14,988 bases of DNA. Origin: an uncultured Desulfobacterales bacterium (GTDB taxonomy: Bacteria > Desulfobacterota > Desulfobacteria > Desulfobacterales > JAFDCJ01). The position numbers and the translations under genes were made by a program. Under the pieces are notes generated by a model that saw only the letters and a program-made list of their open reading frames with translations, searched no databases and was not told the origin of the DNA. Location of the stretch: contig CALZJV010000087.1 of assembly GCA_945787595.1 (NCBI GenBank), positions 1 through 14,988 on the forward strand, given 5' to 3'. This document shows, one piece after another, positions 6,683 to 14,075 of the stretch (the stretch's first letter is position 1; the number at the start of each line of letters is the position of its first letter).

Positions 6683-7156
6683 ATGTCGAGGTCTTTGACA
6701 TTTGGTATTAAGTTGCTTTGTGGCCCTTCCATTGTTGTTATTGTGTTTATTGGCTTTTTTGTTATGCCTGCCATGGCATCGGACCGCTTTGTGGACCACG
6801 GTGATGGTTCTGTTACTGACACCAAAACCGGCCTGATGTGGGCGGCAAAGGACAATGGAAATCCTATAAACTGGCTGAATGCCCTTTCTTATTGCCAGAA
6901 TTACAGCGGTGGCGGCCATACCGACTGGCGGATGCCGACCTTGGCTGAACTCACAAGTCTTTATGACCCCAAAGATAAAAACAAGCGTGGTTACCATGTT
7001 AATAAACTAATAGACACTTCTGCCCAAAGTTGTTGGGCTTCAGAAACTCGCGGTTTCAAGGCTGCCCGCTTCAATTTCATCTATGGTCAAGCGTACTGGC
7101 TCCGCCAGTCTTACTCCGGCCCCACACGGGTCTTGCCAGTGCGTGCAGGCAAATAA
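6683..7156 (+). CDS. Secreted Lcl C-terminal (DUF1566) domain protein
   Basis: The 157-aa protein starts with a signal peptide: a basic N-terminus, a hydrophobic stretch (~11-29) and a PAMA cleavage site after residue 32. The mature part is one Lcl_C/DUF1566 domain: DRFVDHGDGSVTDTKTGLMW, a WLNALSYCQNY region, GGHTDWRMPTLAELTSLYD, CWASETRG, and the ending TRVLPVRAGK. The fold is C-type-lectin/sulfatase-modifying-like and is common in exported proteins of deltaproteobacteria; in Legionella Lcl the domain contributes to adhesion. The three Cys could form disulfides outside the cytoplasm. GGGA at 6671-6674 serves as ribosome-binding site. The domain appears complete. The precise function here is unknown. 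Confidence 0.85.
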   Translation: MSRSLTFGIKLLCGPSIVVIVFIGFFVMPAMASDRFVDHGDGSVTDTKTGLMWAAKDNGNPINWLNALSYCQNYSGGGHTDWRMPTLAELTSLYDPKDKNKRGYHVNKLIDTSAQSCWASETRGFKAARFNFIYGQAYWLRQSYSGPTRVLPVRAGK

Positions 7157-7522
7157 ACAAACCGGTCCTTTATTTTGCAAATCTTTACGAGGTTTATCTA
7201 AAAGCTCTAAATCACATTAGGCTTAGTAGTTTAAATAGCTCCAACAAAGCTGAAATTATTAATGCACATAAAAATTTGTGATATCATCATTCTGGATTCT
7301 TAGGGCTGAACTGGATGTACCTGCTATCCATCAAGCATTTGACAACTCCAATAATCGTATGATATCCGAAACTTATCTTCACTGATTTCGATAATTGTCG
7401 AATTAAAGATCATGGCAAGATACACCCAGAAGTTAGTGGCTTGAAAATTTCAATGTAATCTTTTATTGCGACACGATCCGCGTTTTAACCGGATAACGTC
7501 TCAAATGTGAAGATATTCAGAT
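7157..7522. other. Intergenic stretch, nothing recognised
   Basis: About 365 AT-rich bases after the Lcl-like gene with stops in all frames. No RNA gene, terminator hairpin or repeat could be supported. The next signal is the promoter/operator just to its right. Confidence 0.5.
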
Positions 7523-7550
7523 TTGTACAATTGCTTGTACTTTTTATAGA
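7523..7550 (+). promoter_or_regulatory. Promoter with an embedded operator-like palindrome for the nitronate monooxygenase gene
   Basis: TTGTAC (7523-7528), a 16-base spacer and TATAGA (7545-7550) make a plausible sigma70 promoter about 30 bases before the ATG at 7581. Between the two boxes lies the perfect dyad GTACAATTGCTTGTAC (7525-7540: arms GTACAA and TTGTAC, centre TTGC), well placed for a repressor to block RNA polymerase. The regulator is not in the window. Confidence 0.5.
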
Positions 7551-7580
7551 GCAGAATAGTTGAAACAGAGGGTATCGACG

Positions 7581-8509
7581 ATGTTACATACGCGAGTGTG
7601 CGAGGTACTGGGGATTGAGCATCCGATAATTAGCGTCCCAATGTCGGGAACAGCTACTGCCGAACTGGCTGTGGCCGTATCAGAGGCCGGTGGACTAGGG
7701 CTCATTGGTGCGTGGCCGGCTAAAGGCCCAGATTGGTTGCGAAGGCAGATCCGCCTTGTACGTGAGCACACTCAACGAGCGTTCGGAGTCGGCTTTATCT
7801 CATCGGCTCCCAATTTTGGTGAATTGGTTCAGGTAGCGATAGAAGAATGCGTGCCAGCAATTAGTCACTCTTTCGCTGATCCCACACCCTATGTTTCAGC
7901 TGCACATGAAGCCGGTATCAAGGTGCTGGCGCAGGTTCAAAAGGTGTCGCATGCAAAGAAAGTAACATTCGCAGGTGTAGATGTCATCACGGCTCAGGGC
8001 ACCGATGCCGGCGGTCATACCGGATATATTGGCACACTCTCACTGGTGCCGGCAATCATTGACGTGGTGGGTGATATTCCAGTCGTCGCTGCCGGGGGTA
8101 TCGCTGATGGTCGCGGTTTGGCAGCAATGCTTATGCTCGGCGCTGAGGGTGTGTGGCTCGGGACACGCTTTGTGGTAAGTCAGGAGGCAATGGGTTGACC
8201 AAAGCATATGACATCACCTTGGATGCCCCATTCCCAAAAGACGTTGGTGATCGGGTTCTCAGTAACGATTTTACTTCCGAATGGCATGGGCGAGATGAAG
8301 AAGTAGCGGCCCATCGCGAAGAGCTAAGAAAGAAATTGTCCACCGCCGAGGACTCTGAAGATGCGAAAATTGCTAAGGTTCAGGTTGGAAACGCCACGGG
8401 ATTGATTTCAAGTGTGGAACCTGCAGCCGACATCGTACGTCGGATCATCGAAGAAGCCGAAACAATCTTGCGTGGTCGTCCCCAAACGCTATTAAAGGAT
8501 TTAGGCTAG
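7581..8509 (+). pseudogene. Nitronate monooxygenase (NPD/2-nitropropane dioxygenase family), broken by an internal deletion and frameshift
   Basis: The family uses FMN to oxidise nitronates with O2. ATG 7581 is preferred to the TTG at 7560 because AGAGGGT (7568-7574) precedes it. Residues 1-205 show the TIM-barrel order of the family: a Pro-x-Met-Ser-Gly start, GVGFISS, the phosphate-binding and catalytic-His stretch GTDAGGHTG (140-148), AAGGIADGRG (170-179) and GTRF (194-197). The frame then stops at TGA 8196-8198, while the C-terminal third resumes immediately in another frame (from ~8198: TKAYDITLDAPFP, LSNDFTSEWHGR, LISSVEPAADIVRRI) and runs to TAG 8507-8509. The short H-x-x-Y-K segment normally found between GTRF and the resumption is missing. 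An out-of-frame deletion of perhaps 15-20 codons at about 8190-8198 is the simplest reading. A sequencing error is less likely, since residues are lost as well as frame. Confidence 0.82.
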
Positions 8510-8695
8510 CAGAAGAAATTCATATTCATATTGTTACTTATTCCGGTTTTTTGCACCGTTGCTACTCACACCCTGTAAGCTGTTTCCGAAGGAAATGCGA
8601 GGGGTTTGGAGTCGTGAATTTAAATTACTGTAGATGCCTATCTGATGCGGCTTTGAACTATCCTACTGCGTGATTTAGCAGGAATCGGTTCCGCA

Positions 8696-8728
8696 CCTCG
8701 CTCCGGGTAAATCAGAGCGAGGCTTTTT
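8696..8728 (+). terminator. Rho-independent terminator
   Basis: CCTCGCTC (8696-8703) pairs perfectly with GAGCGAGG (8715-8722) around an 11-base loop, followed by CTTTTT. It works on the plus strand, about 190 bases after the nitronate monooxygenase pseudogene. The minus-strand exported-protein remnant ends on its other side, but the T-run is only on the plus strand. Confidence 0.75.
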
Positions 8729-8753
8729 AATTTGTTGATTGAAAGCAGCGAAA

Positions 8754-8963
8754 TTAATTGATAGTGTAGAAGACTGAATCCGAACGGATGCCGGTGGCAT
8801 CGTCCACTCCATAATATTCCCATTGTCCGACAGCCGTACTGTCCCAACTATCATAAGTATGGGTATAATTGCCTGAGCTATCAGTATTTTTCACGATATC
8901 TGAATAATGCGTATTATCAGGCGGAGGGGCAATAAAATGAAGGGTAGCAGTACTATTGGGGTT
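8754..8963 (-). pseudogene. C-terminal fragment of an exported Ig-like/repeat protein, no start codon
   Basis: The minus strand is open from 8963 to a TAA at 8754-8756, about 69 codons with no plausible start. The product reads as the tail of a surface protein with a beta-sandwich repeat: STATLHFIA, NTDSSGNYTHTYDSW, VGQWEYYGVDD and SDSVFYTIN at the end. The pattern G-x-Y-x-x-T-Y, G-x-W-x-Y, V-D and a final Y-x-I is typical of Ig-like repeats in secreted bacterial proteins. A stop lies immediately upstream, so the gene has lost its front. The product is hydrophilic, Asp/Ser/Thr/Tyr-rich and has no Cys, as expected outside the cell. The exact family is not resolved. Confidence 0.55.
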
Positions 8964-8989
8964 CTATGCATAAATCGTCCAAATGTTTC

Positions 8990-9160
8990 TCATATTGGGA
9001 AAGGTCGAAACGCGACATAGAAATTTTTAAAATGGAGGGTATGCATAGCCATAAGCTCGTCCCTTGTCGGCGATTTGATGGAGTCAATATTTTCAAACAG
9101 CGGTGATGATTTGTCAAAGAAGTCTGGCCTTTTTGACCTTGTTGATCTGGGCAGCCTCAT
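8990..9160 (-). CDS. Possible small 56-aa protein, unrecognised
   Basis: From ATG 9160 to TGA 8990-8992 the minus strand encodes a sensible-looking peptide (e.g. PDFFDKSSPLFENIDSIKS, then FKNFYVAFRPFPI at the end). It sits 15 bases downstream of the DUF5615 toxin-like gene on the same strand, but has no ribosome-binding site. No family is recognised. It could be a decayed fragment, or chance coding in a short gap. Confidence 0.22.
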   Translation of the reverse strand: MRLPRSTRSKRPDFFDKSSPLFENIDSIKSPTRDELMAMHTLHFKNFYVAFRPFPI

Positions 9161-9175
9161 AGTAGAATTGGTGAT

Positions 9176-9544
9176 TTAAGCAAGCGGCAGCAGTCTGACT
9201 CGAATTGCTGATTGAGTCACACTTACAGCTGCTCCGTTTTGTAACTCAGACTGGCTCGTCTCCACCACCTCCTTAATGATATAGGCAACGTCTTTGCCTT
9301 TTAAGCCCTCAATCCGAATACGAACCACTGAAGGTTTGGATGTTTTTTCCAAAGCCAAGAGCGAATGGAAATCCGAATCAAGAGTTACAACGATAAAATT
9401 GTCCTGACGAGCCTTATCAAGGATTTCTTTGTCCAGTGCAGTCGCCATGCCCAATTGGCCCACATGTTGGGCGTTGAGTCCGATGTTTTTTAAATGAGTT
9501 ACCGTTGACCTTGGAAGACCTTGATCCAAAAGAAAATTCATCAT
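9176..9544 (-). CDS. DUF5615 PIN-like toxin of a VapBC-type toxin-antitoxin pair
   Basis: The 122-aa product matches DUF5615 PIN-like proteins: the N-terminal FLLDQGLP with the first acidic metal ligand (D7), HVGQLGMA, a helix with DKEILDKARQD, and VVTLDSDFHSLL, carrying the Asp pair (D56, D58) of the PIN-type active site. PIN toxins are Mg2+-dependent RNases. The start is the ATG at 9544, which overlaps the stop of the DUF433 gene as ATGA, so translation is coupled; AAGG lies just upstream. A second ATG follows at once. The partner gene and this order (antitoxin first) fit a DUF433/DUF5615 toxin-antitoxin module. All key acidic residues seen are present, so the gene looks intact. Confidence 0.85.
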   Translation of the reverse strand: MMNFLLDQGLPRSTVTHLKNIGLNAQHVGQLGMATALDKEILDKARQDNFIVVTLDSDFHSLLALEKTSKPSVVRIRIEGLKGKDVAYIIKEVVETSQSELQNGAAVSVTQSAIRVRLLPLA

Positions 9545-9765
9545 GCGCACCTTAATTCAGCTACTTTGTCGTCCATAGTCGCTGCGGCAAATTCAAGGGC
9601 TTGACGAAGATCCTCGTCTTCTAACTCCGGATATTCTTCGAGAAGCTCATTGCGATCCGGATATATAGCCATAGCTTCTAATACTCGACGAACAGTAAGC
9701 CTCATACCTCTAATACATGGTTGTCCGTTCATCTGGGCAGGATTACGAGTTATGCGGTCAAACAT
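9541..9765 (-). CDS. DUF433 antitoxin (VapB45-like)
   Basis: The 74-aa protein is a DUF433 domain from end to end: RITRNPAQMNGQPCIRGMRL (the N-terminal segment with the invariant G-x-P-x-I-x-G-x-R), then a helical VRRVLEAMA region and EYPELEDEDLRQALEFAA. DUF433 proteins bind DNA through a winged-helix-like fold and neutralise the adjacent PIN-like toxin. GGAAG lies five bases before the ATG at 9765. It overlaps the toxin gene by four bases and both read leftward, so they form one operon. Such pairs normally repress their own promoter; a candidate operator lies just upstream. Confidence 0.87.
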   Translation of the reverse strand: MFDRITRNPAQMNGQPCIRGMRLTVRRVLEAMAIYPDRNELLEEYPELEDEDLRQALEFAAATMDDKVAELRCA

Positions 9766-9786
9766 TTTTTCTTCCTTTCATAGATA

Positions 9787-9834
9787 TTTGACAAATGAAC
9801 ATTCTGTTAGTCTTGAAAAATAAACGTTGTCAAA
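9787..9834 (-). promoter_or_regulatory. Inverted repeat and -35-like box upstream of the DUF433/DUF5615 operon
   Basis: TTTGACAA (9787-9794) and its exact complement TTGTCAAA (9827-9834) flank 32 bases, 22 bases before the DUF433 start. On the minus strand the right arm contains a perfect TTGACA (9833-9828); a matching -10 is not convincing. The arms could be operator half-sites for the autoregulated pair (inference). Confidence 0.35.
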
Positions 9835-9923
9835 GTCTTTGGTAATTAATGGGAATGGTGGAGATCATTAATTCTTGCTACAAGCTGAACTATGCTGATC
9901 GGGCACATATGTTGTGCCGACCT

Positions 9924-10556
9924 TCATTTTTTCGATGAACCTGTGGTCTGCAATCCCCTCGTCTTAATAAAATTGTCCATCGTACCCCAAGTTACATCTA
10001 AAATCTTAGCAATGTTTGCCCTTGTGACCCCTTTATCCAAAAACCCTATAATTACATCCTCTTTGCCGTCCAGCTTTGATTTCCCCGGACCTTTTGGCCG
10101 CCCCAGCTTCTTGCCGGAAGCCCTGGCCCTGGCCAAGCCCATTTTTGTACGTTCTGATATTAAATCGCGTTCCAGTTCAGCCAGCAACGAAAAGATCGTC
10201 ACCATGACCTTTGATGTCATGTCTTTGTTGTTTTGTGAGTTGATCCGGAAGCCTTGTTTAACCGCAACGAATTCAATTTTTTGATCGGTCAGGGTCTTAA
10301 TCAGCTGTATCACCTCGCCTGTGCTCCGTCCAAGACGAGACAATTCAGAAACCAGCAGTCGGTCATTTGATTTTAGATTGGCGAGGAGCTCATCAATTCG
10401 TCGATCCTTAGCGGAACGGCGGCTGGACATTTCCACCTCCAGCCATTTATCAACCTTCATTCCTGATCTATCGCAATAATTGAGGATCTCAAATTTTTGG
10501 TTCCGGTAATCTTGATCGTCTGTTGAAACCCGGACATAGGCCATGGTTTTCGGCAT
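9924..10556 (-). CDS. Serine recombinase (Tn3-type resolvase/invertase)
   Basis: The 210-aa protein has the catalytic domain at residues ~4-135 with YVRVSTDDQD (nucleophile Ser11), the SELSRLGRS motif (70-78) and the long E-helix AELERDLISERTKMGLARA (126-144). A helix-turn-helix of resolvase type follows (~167-200: GFLDKGVTRANIAKILDVTW). The length and domain order are those of small resolvases that act on a nearby res site by a phosphoserine intermediate. It is divergent from the truncated Tn3-family transposase on the other side of a 155-base AT-rich gap, which is the classic tnpR-res-tnpA layout. It reads toward the DUF433/DUF5615 pair. The gene appears intact. An internal ATG at codon 5 is an alternative start. 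Confidence 0.92.
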   Translation of the reverse strand: MPKTMAYVRVSTDDQDYRNQKFEILNYCDRSGMKVDKWLEVEMSSRRSAKDRRIDELLANLKSNDRLLVSELSRLGRSTGEVIQLIKTLTDQKIEFVAVKQGFRINSQNNKDMTSKVMVTIFSLLAELERDLISERTKMGLARARASGKKLGRPKGPGKSKLDGKEDVIIGFLDKGVTRANIAKILDVTWGTMDNFIKTRGLQTTGSSKK

Positions 10557-10711
10557 ATTTAGCGTCTTCTCAACAAAAAGGTTTATTTTGATATTATTTT
10601 TATATTATATCGCTGGAAATGTATAGGTTTTTATTTCCTGAAAATAAAATTCAAAACGCTCGTTTTTTTTTCTATCGATTGGCGGTAATGACGCGTATAG
10701 GAGGTAGGATA
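10557..10711. other. Candidate res site and divergent promoters
   Basis: An AT-rich gap between the resolvase and the divergent transposase fragment. A region around 10590-10610 contains GATAT ... ATATC half-palindromes and several TATA-like boxes. In Tn3-type transposons this is where the resolution site and the regulated promoters lie. Individual resolvase subsites cannot be assigned with confidence by eye. Confidence 0.35.
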
Positions 10712-11044
10712 TTGACCGATTTTACAGAAAGGATCGCGATTCTCTCAGCCGAAGAGATCCAAGATCTTTATGGCCTGCCTATGTTTTTGCAAGAGGAACG
10801 GAGGCTCTATTTCAGCATGGATCCTCAAGAACAGAGCCTCGCTTTAAGTCACCGGTTTTTGACGACCAGCCTGTTTTTCATTCTTCAGCTAGGATATTTC
10901 AAAGCCAGAAGGATGTTCTTTGTTTTTTCCGGCAATGAGGTCGGAGAAGACGTCCAGTTCATCATGGATAGCCATTTCTCGGGACAACCCCTTGTAGCTC
11001 GCAAATATTCCGTCCTTACTGAAATTATTGACTTTTTAGCATAG
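10712..11044 (+). pseudogene. tnpA: Tn3-family transposase, N-terminal (DUF4158) fragment
   Basis: The TTG at 10712 is the likely start, with AGGAGGT at 10699-10705. An upstream ATG at 10619 would add 31 residues with a Phe-rich, unconvincing sequence. The product of about 110 aa matches the N-terminal DUF4158 domain of Tn3-family transposases: ILSAEEIQDLYGLPMF, a YFSMDPQEQ segment, then FILQLGYFKARRMFFVF and EVGEDVQFIM. A full transposase has roughly 950-1000 residues with a DDE domain at the C-terminus; all of that is missing. The frame ends at 11044, 19 bases before a complete DDE transposase, so insertion of that element or a deletion at its edge probably removed the rest. The fragment cannot transpose. 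Confidence 0.72.
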
Positions 11045-11063
11045 ACCTGCCAACGCTTCATCC

Positions 11064-12110
11064 ATGATGAAGATCCTGCTAAAACTGTTCTTTAAAATAC
11101 TTTTGGAACCTAAAAAGGATTTCGATCTGGCTCTGGAAAACCTTGCGCTTCGACAGCAGGTGGCCGCCATGAAATGGTCTATCAAACGACCGCGACTTCG
11201 CAGCCAAGACCGTCTTTTCTGGATTTTACTTTTCCGTTTCTGGAGCAACTGGCGGGAAGCTTTGGTCATTGTCAAGCCTGACACCGTAGTGCGTTGGCAT
11301 AAAAAAGGCTTCAAGCTGTTCTGGAAATTCAAGTCCCGACGCAAAGGCCCCGGGCGGCTTCCGATCAGCCCTGAGATCCGTAACCTTATTCTTAAGATGG
11401 CGAAGGCCAACCCGCTCTGGGAGGCACCCAGGATTCACGGGGAACTGCTCAAGCTTGGTATTGAGATCTCCGAGCGAACGGTGTCCAATCTGATGCCTCG
11501 TCGGAAGCCCACACCGCCGTCCCAAACCTGGCGGACGTTCTTGAAAAACCATATGATAAACATGGTTTCAATCGATTTTTTCACGGTTCCAACAGCCAAA
11601 TTCCGGATCCTTTTTGTACTGGTGATCCTCAGCCATAGCCGCCGACGGGTCGTCCACTTCAATGTGACACCCAACCCTACGGCCAAGTGGACGGCCCAAC
11701 AGGTCATAGAGGCGTTTCCATGGGACACGGCGCCAAAGTATCTGCTGAGGGATCGGGACTCGACCTATGGGGCCTATTTCCGCCAACGTGTTAAAAATAT
11801 GGGCATAAAAGAGATTATCACGGCAGCTCAAAGTCCCTGGCAAAATCCGTTTGTTGAAAGGTTGATCGGCTCAATACGCAGAGACTGTCTGTGTCTGGAT
11901 CACGCGATCGTGCTGAACGAAAGTCACCTGAGCCGGATTTTGATCTCTTATTTTCGATATTATCATTATGACAGAACCCATTATGGACTCGGGAAGGACA
12001 CTCCCTTTGAGCGCCCGGTTCAGCCCAGACCGGCCAAAGGCGCCAAGGTGATTGAGTTGCCCCGGGTCGGTGGGCTGCATCACCGCTACGAATGGAAAGA
12101 AGCAGCATAG
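11064..12110 (+). CDS. DDE integrase-core (rve) transposase, complete
   Basis: The 348-aa protein starts with a helical region (LENLALRQQVAAM), then WILLFRFWSNWREALVIVKP and RWHKKGFKLFW, a helix-turn-helix (GELLKLGIEISERTV) and the catalytic core. Likely DDE residues are D171 (SIDFFTV), D230 (LLRDRDSTYG) and E265 (NPFVERLIGSIRRDC), a DD34-35E spacing. The ending GLHHRYEW is typical of a very widespread family of stand-alone integrase-core transposases, related to IS481/IS3 types. Length matches the family and no frame break is seen. Terminal inverted repeats were looked for on both sides without success. It directly follows the truncated Tn3 transposase and may have inserted there. Ribosome-binding site is not obvious before ATG 11064. 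Confidence 0.88.
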   Translation: MMKILLKLFFKILLEPKKDFDLALENLALRQQVAAMKWSIKRPRLRSQDRLFWILLFRFWSNWREALVIVKPDTVVRWHKKGFKLFWKFKSRRKGPGRLPISPEIRNLILKMAKANPLWEAPRIHGELLKLGIEISERTVSNLMPRRKPTPPSQTWRTFLKNHMINMVSIDFFTVPTAKFRILFVLVILSHSRRRVVHFNVTPNPTAKWTAQQVIEAFPWDTAPKYLLRDRDSTYGAYFRQRVKNMGIKEIITAAQSPWQNPFVERLIGSIRRDCLCLDHAIVLNESHLSRILISYFRYYHYDRTHYGLGKDTPFERPVQPRPAKGAKVIELPRVGGLHHRYEWKEAA

Positions 12111-12436
12111 GGAAAAGCTTCTCTATGTACGGCCCGATCTCCTGGCAATGACCCGTTTTTAGCTCATTCTTGGTATCAATCTTGACATGGCTAATACCCA
12201 GGTTTATTGATAACAAAGTCTTCCTGAAAGCCTCGGATGAACAGAAATCGCAACCGGGCTTTAAGACAGGAGCATTAAATATGTTGTCTGAAAGACGCGG
12301 CTATTTGACATAAATGCTGCGGATTTAATTTTTGCGAGCGACAGGGTCGGTTTACAGATTATGTAAACTTTTTGGAAGCGATTAATAGGCCCAACCTTCG
12401 TGTTAATTCCCCGCCCCTCACACAAAGAAACCCGAT
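12111..12436. other. Gap between the transposase and higA, nothing recognised
   Basis: About 325 bases. The first ~100 are covered by a minus-strand frame (11818-12216) that mostly shadows the transposase and that I do not call. No IS end, terminator or RNA gene was identified. Confidence 0.45.
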
Positions 12437-12718
12437 TTATGCAAAAGCTTTTACTTTTATATCATCCGCCTTTTGCATGGCCTGCCAAAGGTCATATTGT
12501 GTCTGTTGGATCAACCAGCTTTCGGCACTACCGCCAAAGGCCTTAGAAAGCCTGATAGCCATTTCTGGTGATATCCCAAAACGGGCGTTAAGCAGTGCAG
12601 AAAGCGTTTTTCTAGATACGCCAAGCCCTTTGGCTGCCTCGGTAATGGTTAGACCCAAAGGTTCTATACAAAGCTCCCGTATTACTTCTCCTGGATGCGG
12701 TGGATTGTGCATAACCAT
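12437..12718 (-). CDS. higA: HigA-family antitoxin (XRE-type HTH)
   Basis: The 93-aa protein begins with the HigA signature [20 protein letters not shown], continues through a helix-turn-helix (~24-50: [20 protein letters not shown]) and [20 protein letters not shown], and ends with a [13 protein letters not shown] helix. This is the standard HigA layout and length. HigA binds and neutralises HigB, a ribosome-dependent mRNA nuclease, and represses the higBA promoter. Here higB should lie immediately upstream on the minus strand, but only its last ~20 codons are left (12731-12796), so higA is effectively an orphan. It could still act as a repressor or as an anti-toxin against a related HigB elsewhere. 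Confidence 0.92.
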   Translation of the reverse strand: MVMHNPPHPGEVIRELCIEPLGLTITEAAKGLGVSRKTLSALLNARFGISPEMAIRLSKAFGGSAESWLIQQTQYDLWQAMQKADDIKVKAFA

Positions 12719-12730
12719 ATTTGTTATTCC

Positions 12731-12796
12731 TTAATGATAATCAAGATAATCTATGTCAACAGTGCTGTTATCCTCAAACCGGAAAATTGCCCGGCA
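12731..12796 (-). pseudogene. higB: HigB toxin, C-terminal remnant
   Basis: Reading leftward to TAA 12731-12733, the last codons give RAIFRFEDN then VDIDYLDYH, which matches the invariant HigB ending (W-R-x-x-F-R-F-E-D-G-x-A-x-D-V-x-x-x-D-Y-H). It ends 12 bases before the higA ATG, exactly where higB belongs. The same frame runs on upstream, but what precedes no longer resembles HigB, and the Leu/His-rich toxin core is absent. It is too short to encode an RNase and was probably cut at about 12797. Confidence 0.7.
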
Positions 12797-12977
12797 GTGG
12801 ATTAAGATACTAGCAAACCCCACTGGGCGGAAAAACACCGCGGTAATGAGCTGATACTGATCTTTGATATTTTGAGTTTTGGCAACACTTCCGGACGGGA
12901 CCCATCGTCACTCAAATTGTTAAATTATTTTTGAGGGAGCCCTTAGCATTTACTCCTGACTGAGAAACCGGTTTGTC

Positions 12978-14075
12978 TCAGGAAAGCACGAGGGGGTAAA
13001 CTTTTATAACGACATTAAATTTCTCTTTTTTCTCAGGGTCAGCGGAGCCGACGCCGTCTTTGCCCTCAATTACGGTTAAAATGGTATTGAGGGGATAGCT
13101 GTATTGCAAGGTGTCGTGTTTTACAGACACACTGAAAAATTCATCGTTGACCTCTACCAGTTCTGCCTCCTTGATATCAGCCGAATTATCGTAGTTGATA
13201 CCGATCGCCCGATTGGCATACTTTTTAAGTAAGGCCTGCATTTTGGTATGTGCTTTCAAGCCCCGTGTGGTCATGCGATGAGGGCTTTCTGTTTTTGAGA
13301 TGGACTGCTCGGCGATTCTCTTTTTTGAAATTTCAATGCCGGCCGGGGCCTCTTTCTGTTTTTTTAATGCCTGAGCCCCGGATAGAGTCTCTTCTTTCCG
13401 CTTTAACGCTAGGGCATTTGCCCGCATCAATTTTTGTTTCTTTAAGGCACGGGCTTCGGCCAAGGCGGCTTTTTGCTTTTTTACCGCTTCGGCCAATTCC
13501 TGGGCGGCTTTTTCAATTTTTAAAACCGGTGCCACGCTTTGTAATTTTGCCTTTTTTGGGATGGCCTCGGGTTCGGTTTGAAACTTATTTTGAGATGGTA
13601 AAGTATCGGACATCACCTTTGTCGTACTCGTCTCTGTTGTTGATTCGGCGACCTCTCCGGCGAGTTCCGCGACACTGTCCGGCGTATCCTTTGTGGGCGG
13701 CTGAACTATTTCTTCGAGTGGCAGCAAAATAGCTTCCTCAGGCGCCCCGTGTTCAAGTACTGCCGGCGGTTCGGCGGTGGGTTCATCTGCCTCAGTCGGC
13801 GGCGCGTCTTGTACTTTGTCGGTTTGGGTTTCGGCAACGGCCTCATCAAAGGGCAACACCGTATCTGATCCTGAGGGTGCCTCAAATTTATCCCTATCCG
13901 ACTGCTTCAGTTCCGGTGTTGCCGATTCCGGTGGTTCGTTATCGCCTGATTTCAAAAGATCGAATTCCGTAAAAAACAGGGATTGCTCTGCTGCCGCATC
14001 GGTTTCCATCTTTTCTTCAGTGTCTTGTTGGGCATTATCGCTAAGATCCGCTGTTTTGGCCTCGCACTTTCTCAA
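12978..14075 (-). CDS. C-terminal part of a zinc-ribbon/coiled-coil protein, out of frame with its N-terminus
   Basis: The frame from 14075 (TTG, no ribosome-binding site) to 12978 encodes about 365 aa that continue the same kind of sequence as the upstream zinc-ribbon frame: an acidic Pro/Glu/Thr-rich, disordered stretch (residues ~1-165), then a Lys/Ala-rich coiled coil (~180-255) with repeats of the ALKKQK type (AVKKQKAAL, ALKKQK twice, ALKRKE), then a globular C-terminal domain of ~90 residues (HRMTTRGLKAHTKMQALLKK, YDNSADIKEAELVEVNDEFF, YSYPLNTILTVIEG). The last domain is not recognised. No signal peptide. The frame overlaps the upstream one by 35 bases; together they very probably form a single gene of ~515 residues with a +1 frameshift. 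As two separate genes the start here would be unsupported. Confidence 0.6.
   Translation of the reverse strand: MRKCEAKTADLSDNAQQDTEEKMETDAAAEQSLFFTEFDLLKSGDNEPPESATPELKQSDRDKFEAPSGSDTVLPFDEAVAETQTDKVQDAPPTEADEPTAEPPAVLEHGAPEEAILLPLEEIVQPPTKDTPDSVAELAGEVAESTTETSTTKVMSDTLPSQNKFQTEPEAIPKKAKLQSVAPVLKIEKAAQELAEAVKKQKAALAEARALKKQKLMRANALALKRKEETLSGAQALKKQKEAPAGIEISKKRIAEQSISKTESPHRMTTRGLKAHTKMQALLKKYANRAIGINYDNSADIKEAELVEVNDEFFSVSVKHDTLQYSYPLNTILTVIEGKDGVGSADPEKKEKFNVVIKVYPLVLS

Noticed and set aside
9900..9920. GGCACA/TGTGCC hairpin after the resolvase gene as a terminator
   Set aside because: The stem has only six pairs and there is no T-run directly after it on either strand.
11045..12300. Terminal inverted repeats of the DDE transposase element
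   Set aside because: Both flanks were read for matching ends; none of convincing length was found, so no IS boundary is given.
12960..12981. CTGAGA/TCTCAG hairpin at the end of the zinc-ribbon gene as a terminator
   Set aside because: It overlaps the last codons and lacks a T-run on the minus strand; it may be chance.
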